Below are positions 7,281 through 10,459 of a DNA stretch of 10,459 nt, piece by piece. The stretch spans positions 1 to 10,459 of the forward strand of contig JAZUGL010000001.1 in assembly GCA_045641165.1 (NCBI GenBank). Reading direction: 5' to 3'. Numbering within the stretch: the first letter of the stretch is position 1; each line of letters begins with the position of its first letter. This DNA comes from Hennigella sp045641165. Lineage in GTDB: Bacteria; Bacillota_I; Bacilli_A; Mycoplasmatales; Mycoplasmoidaceae. The notes beneath the pieces are model-generated. The model was not told where the DNA came from. It saw only the letters and a program-made list of their open reading frames with translations, and did not search any database. A program made the position numbers and the translations under genes.

Positions 7281-7458
7281 GTCTCTCGATTCTTTTATCG
7301 GTTTGATCAAGTCTAGTTACTAAATCTAATATCAATTGTCTTAAACTAGGTTGCTTAGTTTTGGAATTTGTTTTAGTTAGAACAGACTTAGTCTTTTTAG
7401 GATTAAGAACTAAGAAACGTTTATTATTGTCTAATTGATTTATTTGGGTTTTGTTCAT
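7186..7458 (-). CDS. Small coiled-coil protein, copy 1 (DUF16-like architecture)
   Basis: This 90-residue protein starts at an ATG 10 bases after the stop of copy 2, so the two are probably co-transcribed. The N-terminus (MNKTQINQLDNNKRFLVLNP) matches an internal part of copy 2 (MILNQTEIKQLNNDDHFLVL). A Lys/Ser/Thr-rich linker follows, and then from about residue 40 a heptad-like leucine pattern (LRQLILDLVTRLDQTDKRIE) typical of a coiled coil. The last 30 residues are identical to copy 2 except at one position. A short globular head, a basic linker and a C-terminal coiled coil resemble the UPF0134/DUF16 proteins multiplied in the M. pneumoniae group, but this is only a resemblance of layout. 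No signal peptide is seen, so it is likely cytoplasmic and oligomeric. Function unknown. Its stop codon abuts that of ileS. Confidence 0.75.
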   Translation of the reverse strand: MNKTQINQLDNNKRFLVLNPKKTKSVLTKTNSKTKQPSLRQLILDLVTRLDQTDKRIERLEQVVIQDHNLLVQTNNLLIKVIKLNNLKTE

Positions 7459-7467
7459 AAAAAGTAG

Positions 7468-7563
7468 ACTATTCAGTCTTTAGATTATTAAGTTTAATAA
7501 CCTTAATTAATAGGTTATTAGTTTGAACAAGCAAGTTATGGTCTTGGATAACCATTTGTTCTA
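7468..7563. repeat. 96-base direct repeat, copy 2
   Basis: Second copy of the repeat at 7185-7280, 283 bases away, with one mismatch. It includes the base before the stop codon, the stop codon and the last 31 codons of the upstream coiled-coil gene. Identity at silent positions suggests a recent duplication or gene conversion. Confidence 0.9.
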
Positions 7564-7771
7564 ATCTATCAAGTCTTTCAAGAATAAGATCAAGCTTTGA
7601 TTTATGTGATTTGTGGTGCATTTTAGTTGGAACAGCCACTTCTTTTTTAGGTTTTAAAACTAAGAAGTGATCATCGTTATTTAATTGTTTTATTTCAGTT
7701 TGATTCAAAATCATTACATCAAATTCTTTTGTAATTTGATTATATGAGGTAAATTTTGCAGGTTTATCCAT
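7469..7771 (-). CDS. Small coiled-coil protein, copy 2 (DUF16-like architecture)
   Basis: This 100-residue protein is the first gene of the pair. It has about 18 more residues at the N-terminus (MDKPAKFTSYNQITKEFDVM) than copy 1. An internal ATG at residue 20 would give a protein that starts where copy 1 does, so the true start is not certain; I keep the longer form because the extension is in frame and lies behind the shared upstream motif. The middle (PTKMHHKSHKSK) is basic and His-rich. The C-terminal half (LDLILERLDRLEQMVIQDHN onward) has a leucine heptad pattern of a coiled coil, shorter than in copy 1 by about 11 residues. A shared coiled coil suggests the two proteins could form mixed oligomers; this is inference. 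It is divergent from the large lipoprotein gene. Confidence 0.72.
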   Translation of the reverse strand: MDKPAKFTSYNQITKEFDVMILNQTEIKQLNNDDHFLVLKPKKEVAVPTKMHHKSHKSKLDLILERLDRLEQMVIQDHNLLVQTNNLLIKVIKLNNLKTE

Positions 7772-7779
7772 GAATTTTT

Positions 7780-7796
7780 ATACCCTTATAGGGTAT
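7780..7796. promoter_or_regulatory. Inverted repeat in the leader of the coiled-coil pair
   Basis: ATACCC-TTATA-GGGTAT is a perfect 6-bp inverted repeat with a 5-base centre, starting 9 bases before the ATG of copy 2. Its GC-rich arms stand out in the local AT-rich DNA. It could be an operator or a small leader hairpin. The bases it contains, TATAAG on the minus strand, might also serve as a -10 box. Confidence 0.3.
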
Positions 7797-7800
7797 TCCC

Positions 7801-7837
7801 ATATAGTACTAGTCATAAAAAAATAAATTTGGCTAAA
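7801..7837 (-). promoter_or_regulatory. Bipartite upstream motif, copy B (before the coiled-coil pair)
   Basis: On the minus strand: TTTAGCCAAA, 12 T-rich bases, TGACTAGTACTATAT. It has the same two boxes and the same spacing as 171-207 before the dprA-like gene. In both places it faces the minus-strand gene. It lies between the divergent coiled-coil pair and the large lipoprotein, about 64-100 bases from the lipoprotein ATG, so an effect on that gene cannot be excluded. Confidence 0.45.
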
Positions 7838-7874
7838 CTATTTTTAGAAATAGGCAAGATATATTTTTATTATT

Positions 7875-7892
7875 TATAATAAAAATAAGAGG
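7875..7892 (+). promoter_or_regulatory. -10 box and ribosome site of the large lipoprotein
   Basis: A perfect TATAAT (7875-7880) is followed by AAGAGG (7887-7892), which ends 8 bases before the ATG at 7901. The implied transcription start is about 14 bases before the ATG, so the ribosome site would lie at the very 5' end of the message. Confidence 0.5.
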
Positions 7893-7900
7893 TTTTATAT

Positions 7901-9742
7901 ATGAGAAAGATACATCTTTTAATGCCTACTATATTAGTAGCATCATCTATTCCTATGGTTAGTATGGTTGGATGTGGGAATAAAAATCCTGAACCAACAA
8001 CAGAGAAGAAATTAGTTCAGTTTAATACTATGGGTGGTTCGTTTATTGAAGCCATTCAAGTAGAGGCCGGAACAGTAATTAATGCACCCGAAGATCCAAG
8101 CAAAGAGGGTGGTTATACATTTGGTGGTTGGTATGATAATGAACAATACACTGGTGAAACACATAATTTTAGCCAGCCAGTAAATGATGATATTACTATC
8201 TATGCTAAATGAAATAGTGGCACTATTGTTCATGTCACTGGCGTAAACATTCTCGAAGACAATGTTGAGTGTTGAATAAATATTGATGGCACGCAAAAAA
8301 TAGACTATGAAATATTCCCTTGAGATGCAACTAACAAAAATGTTGAATGAATGGTTTCTGATGAATCCATTGCAACCGTTAATTCAAATGGAATAATCAC
8401 ACCACTAAAAAATGGTTCTACAACAGCAATTGTTAGAACGAAAGACGGGGGGTTTATTGATTGTTGTAATTTAATAGTTGGTACAAAAGCTGAAAGTATT
8501 TCTATTGTCCAAGCAAAAGAGGGTGGGAGTGGACCAGAAATAAATTTATATGAATATTATAGCAGGCAATTAACATGTGAATTTACTCCTAGTTCCACAA
8601 CCAAGAGAGATGTTGTGTGAGAATCAGAAAGGCCAAGTATTGCCACTATCAGTAATGATGGCTTAGTGGAAGCCTTCGGTCCAGGTACAACAAAGATAAC
8701 TGTGACAACTGTTGATGAACCCAAAGTGTCGGCTTTTTGTTATTTAAATGTCAAAAAAAATGAACCTTTGTACTTCAAAAAAGCTGGCAAAAGTAGTGAC
8801 CCAGACCCAACAATTAGCTATTCAATAAAACAGGGTGTCCTTAACACTAATATCCAAACATCATATACACCAGATGTTGAGGCAAGTTGAGTTGACTGGG
8901 ATGGAACGGCGATAACTATTGAAGATGACCAAAAATTATATGTAAGAAACAAAACGAAAACCCTTTCAACTTTGTCTGCTTACTTTAATTTTGATATAAA
9001 CAATGGTAAAATCGATGCGTTTGGCAATATAGATAGCATGTGTGCATATTCGACTCTGGCGTATGGGTTGTCATCTTTTTGCTATCAGCAAATGTTTGCA
9101 AATTGCAAAGATTTAAGAACAGCTCCAGAACTTCCTGCTAGTAACTTGTCTATAGGTTGTTATATTGCTATGTTTATGGGTTGTAGTTCTTTAGAAGCAA
9201 CCCCAGAACTACCTGCCGATACTCTTGCGGATTATTGTTATTATGAAATGTTTTATAAGTGTACTTTACTAACTGCAACTTCAGAACTTATAGCAAAGGA
9301 GTGCAACAAGTATTGTTACTTTGAAATGTTTGAAGATTGTACTTCTTTAACTGAAGCCCCAACTATCTCAGCAACTAAACTTGCTGATTATTGTTGTGGA
9401 GGCATGTTTTATGGTTGTACCTTATTAACTGGCGTACAAGAGGTTCTTCCTGCAATGGATCTTGCTAAGCGATGCTATGACGAAATGTTTTATCAATGTA
9501 AATCTTTAAGTTTTGCTCCGCAACTTCCGGCTACTACACTTGCTATCGCTTGTTATAGCAATATGTTTAGAGATTGTGAAGCTTTACATATAAGCGATAC
9601 GCCAAGTGAGAAAACCCGTGCTTTTTTTGAATGCCCTAATGTCATTGCTTCTGCAGCAATATTTGAGATGTTTAAGGGAACTGGAGGCGCATACACAGAC
9701 GACCCAACCCCAGGCCACACCTACTACTGATACACAGAATAA
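7901..9742 (+). CDS. Large modular surface lipoprotein: Flg_new, two BIG2 and BspA-like Cys/Leu repeats
   Basis: One frame with TGA as Trp runs to a TAA at 9740-9742, 613 residues. A lipoprotein signal ends SMVGC, with Cys25 as the lipidated residue. Then come: a Listeria-Bacteroides repeat (about 38-104: VQFNTMGGSF, then YTFGGWYD and ITIYAKW); two bacterial Ig-like group 2 domains (about 113-193 and 195-281, with 'SDESIATVNSNGIITPLKNG' and 'PSIATISNDGLVEAFGPGTT' cores); a linker domain (about 283-390) with WDGTAITIEDDQKLYVR and GKIDAFGNIDSM; and from residue 394 seven repeats of the form CYxxMFxxCxxLxxAPELPAxxLA. This layout is typical of adhesin-like proteins of gut Bacteroidota and Firmicutes, so I infer surface display and host or microbe binding, possibly gained by transfer. 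Two Trp codons are TGG, the rest TGA, so it is adapted to code 4. The helicase gene begins 6 bases after the stop. Confidence 0.88.
9080..9628 (+). repeat. Seven tandem ~78-base repeats encoding Cys/Leu-rich units
   Basis: Units begin with a Cys codon at 9080, 9158, 9236, 9314, 9392, 9473 and 9551, a spacing of 78 bases except one of 81 (one extra residue in unit five). The consensus is CYxxMFxxCxxLxxAPELPAxxLA. The invariant Cys at positions 1 and 9, and Met-Phe at 5-6, suggest a solenoid with stacked cysteines. The last unit degrades and ends at an eighth partial one (IFEMFKGTGG). DNA copies are well diverged, so this is an old array. Confidence 0.85.
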
Positions 9743-9748
9743 TCTAGT

Positions 9749-10459
9749 ATGGATAGTCTTTCGTCTGACCAAAAACAAGCACTAGAAGTATTAAAATCTG
9801 GTGCTAATGTCTTTTTAGATGGCCTTGCTGGTACAGGCAAGACCTTTTTAATAGATTACTACACAAGAAACTACTGTAATAATAAGAAAGTATTAAAGTG
9901 TTGTTTAACAGCTAATGCTTTAAACAATATGACTAAAGATAAAAAGGATGATATCTTTGGTACGATCCATACTTGTTTTAATCTAAGCCAGTTAACTAGT
10001 GTTATATCTAAAAATAAAAGACCTAGTTGGTGGTTAGCTAAAACCTACTATAGTAAGATAGATGTAATAGTAATAGATGAAATAAGTATGTGTAGAATAG
10101 ACTATTTCTTTTATATTGCTAAAACTATAGCTAAAGCTAATAAGTATAGGTCTAAACCTATCCAAATCATAGTTAGTGGTGATTTTTGTCAATTACCACC
10201 AATCATTAGTGATAAAGAAAAGCCAATCTTATTTAAACACTATCAAACTACTACAGGTTATGCTTTTGAACATGATTGTTGAAAAGCAATAAACTTTAAG
10301 GTTATAAGCTTAGATGATAGCTTAAGGATTAAAAATAATAGCTTATACCTTAAAGCTTTAAATGATTTAAGATTAGGCTTAAATCTAAATAAGGTATTAG
10401 CTTATTTTAATAAAAGAGTAATTAAGTGTAATAAGGTTAATAACACTATTAGACTATTT
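9749..10459 (+). CDS. Pif1-like SF1B DNA helicase, N-terminal part (runs off the right edge)
   Basis: The first 237 codons are present, with one TGA Trp near residue 178. The start MDSLSSDQKQALEVLKSG is the usual Pif1/RecD2-type opening. Walker A is GLAGTGKT (25-32), a TIHTCF segment (72-77) fits motif Ib, Walker B is VIDEISM (108-114), and motif III is GDFCQLPP (144-151). Then come the SLRIKN segment (in place of the more usual YRQ) and an alpha-helical stretch with LRLGLNLNKVL. The motif usually written TAPTGxAA is LTANALNN here, which is divergent. Pif1-type enzymes use ATP to unwind DNA 5' to 3', often at recombination intermediates or G-quadruplexes. The 3' half (motifs IV-VI) lies outside the window. 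It follows the lipoprotein by 6 bases without a promoter of its own in the gap, so the two are probably co-transcribed or it has a promoter inside the lipoprotein gene. Confidence 0.85.

Noticed and set aside
7185..7563. The 96-base repeats as insertion-sequence ends or attachment sites
   Set aside because: They are coding throughout, in the same frame with the same stop codon, and no transposase or integrase lies between them.
8012..8296. Minus-strand open frame inside the large lipoprotein gene, and similar frames at 781-975, 1629-1844, 4225-4419, 6852-7049 and 9584-9778
   Set aside because: They overlap well-supported genes on the other strand, lack recognisable motifs, and most lack promoter or ribosome sites.
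9080..9628. CRISPR-like regular repeats with 78-base spacing
   Set aside because: Copies are diverged at DNA level, remain in one reading frame and encode a clear protein repeat.

Overview
The window comes from an AT-rich bacterium that reads UGA as tryptophan (genetic code 4), so it is almost certainly a Mycoplasma-like mollicute. The direct evidence is that rpsP, the YitT gene, the alanine-dehydrogenase-like gene, ileS, the large lipoprotein and the helicase are each cut by TGA in frame. Each continues in the same frame, with TGA falling where Trp is normal for the family (for example in the IleRS WTTTPWT motif). The large lipoprotein carries repeats typical of gut and mucosal bacteria, which suggests a host-associated species. 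The exact genus cannot be told from this window.

Layout. Positions 1-2784 (minus strand) hold a translation cluster transcribed right to left: rpsP (S16), rplS (L19), a YitT-family membrane protein and trmD, with gaps of 2, 21 and 2 bases. An intrinsic terminator follows, then the start of a dprA-like gene that leaves the window. The usual rimM is absent and a YitT gene sits inside the cluster. Divergent from rpsP is a degenerate alanine dehydrogenase/PntA-like gene (2884-3900). It converges, 5 bases apart, on a small lipoprotein gene (3906-4388, minus) that seems to start with ATT directly behind its -10 box. Divergent from that is ileS (4480-7185), whose stop codon abuts the stop codon of the next minus-strand gene.

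Positions 7186-7771 (minus) hold two tandem small genes for coiled-coil proteins, reminiscent of the M. pneumoniae DUF16/UPF0134 type. Their last ~95 bases are identical except for one base. Positions 7901-9742 (plus) encode a 613-residue modular surface lipoprotein: Listeria-Bacteroides repeat, two Ig-like BIG2 domains, and seven 26-27-residue Cys/Leu-rich BspA-like repeats. A Pif1-like SF1 helicase starts 6 bases later and runs off the right end.

How the parts relate. The left half is housekeeping translation (ribosomal proteins, tRNA m1G37 methylation, Ile-tRNA charging). The right half and the small lipoprotein look like accessory, surface-facing genes. Two threads link the halves. A 37-base bipartite upstream motif is shared by dprA and the coiled-coil pair. 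Several genes also have -10 boxes placed only 6-18 bases before the start codon, implying leaderless or nearly leaderless mRNAs. No RNA genes, insertion sequences or CRISPR arrays were seen, and no gene-free stretch exceeds about 130 bases.
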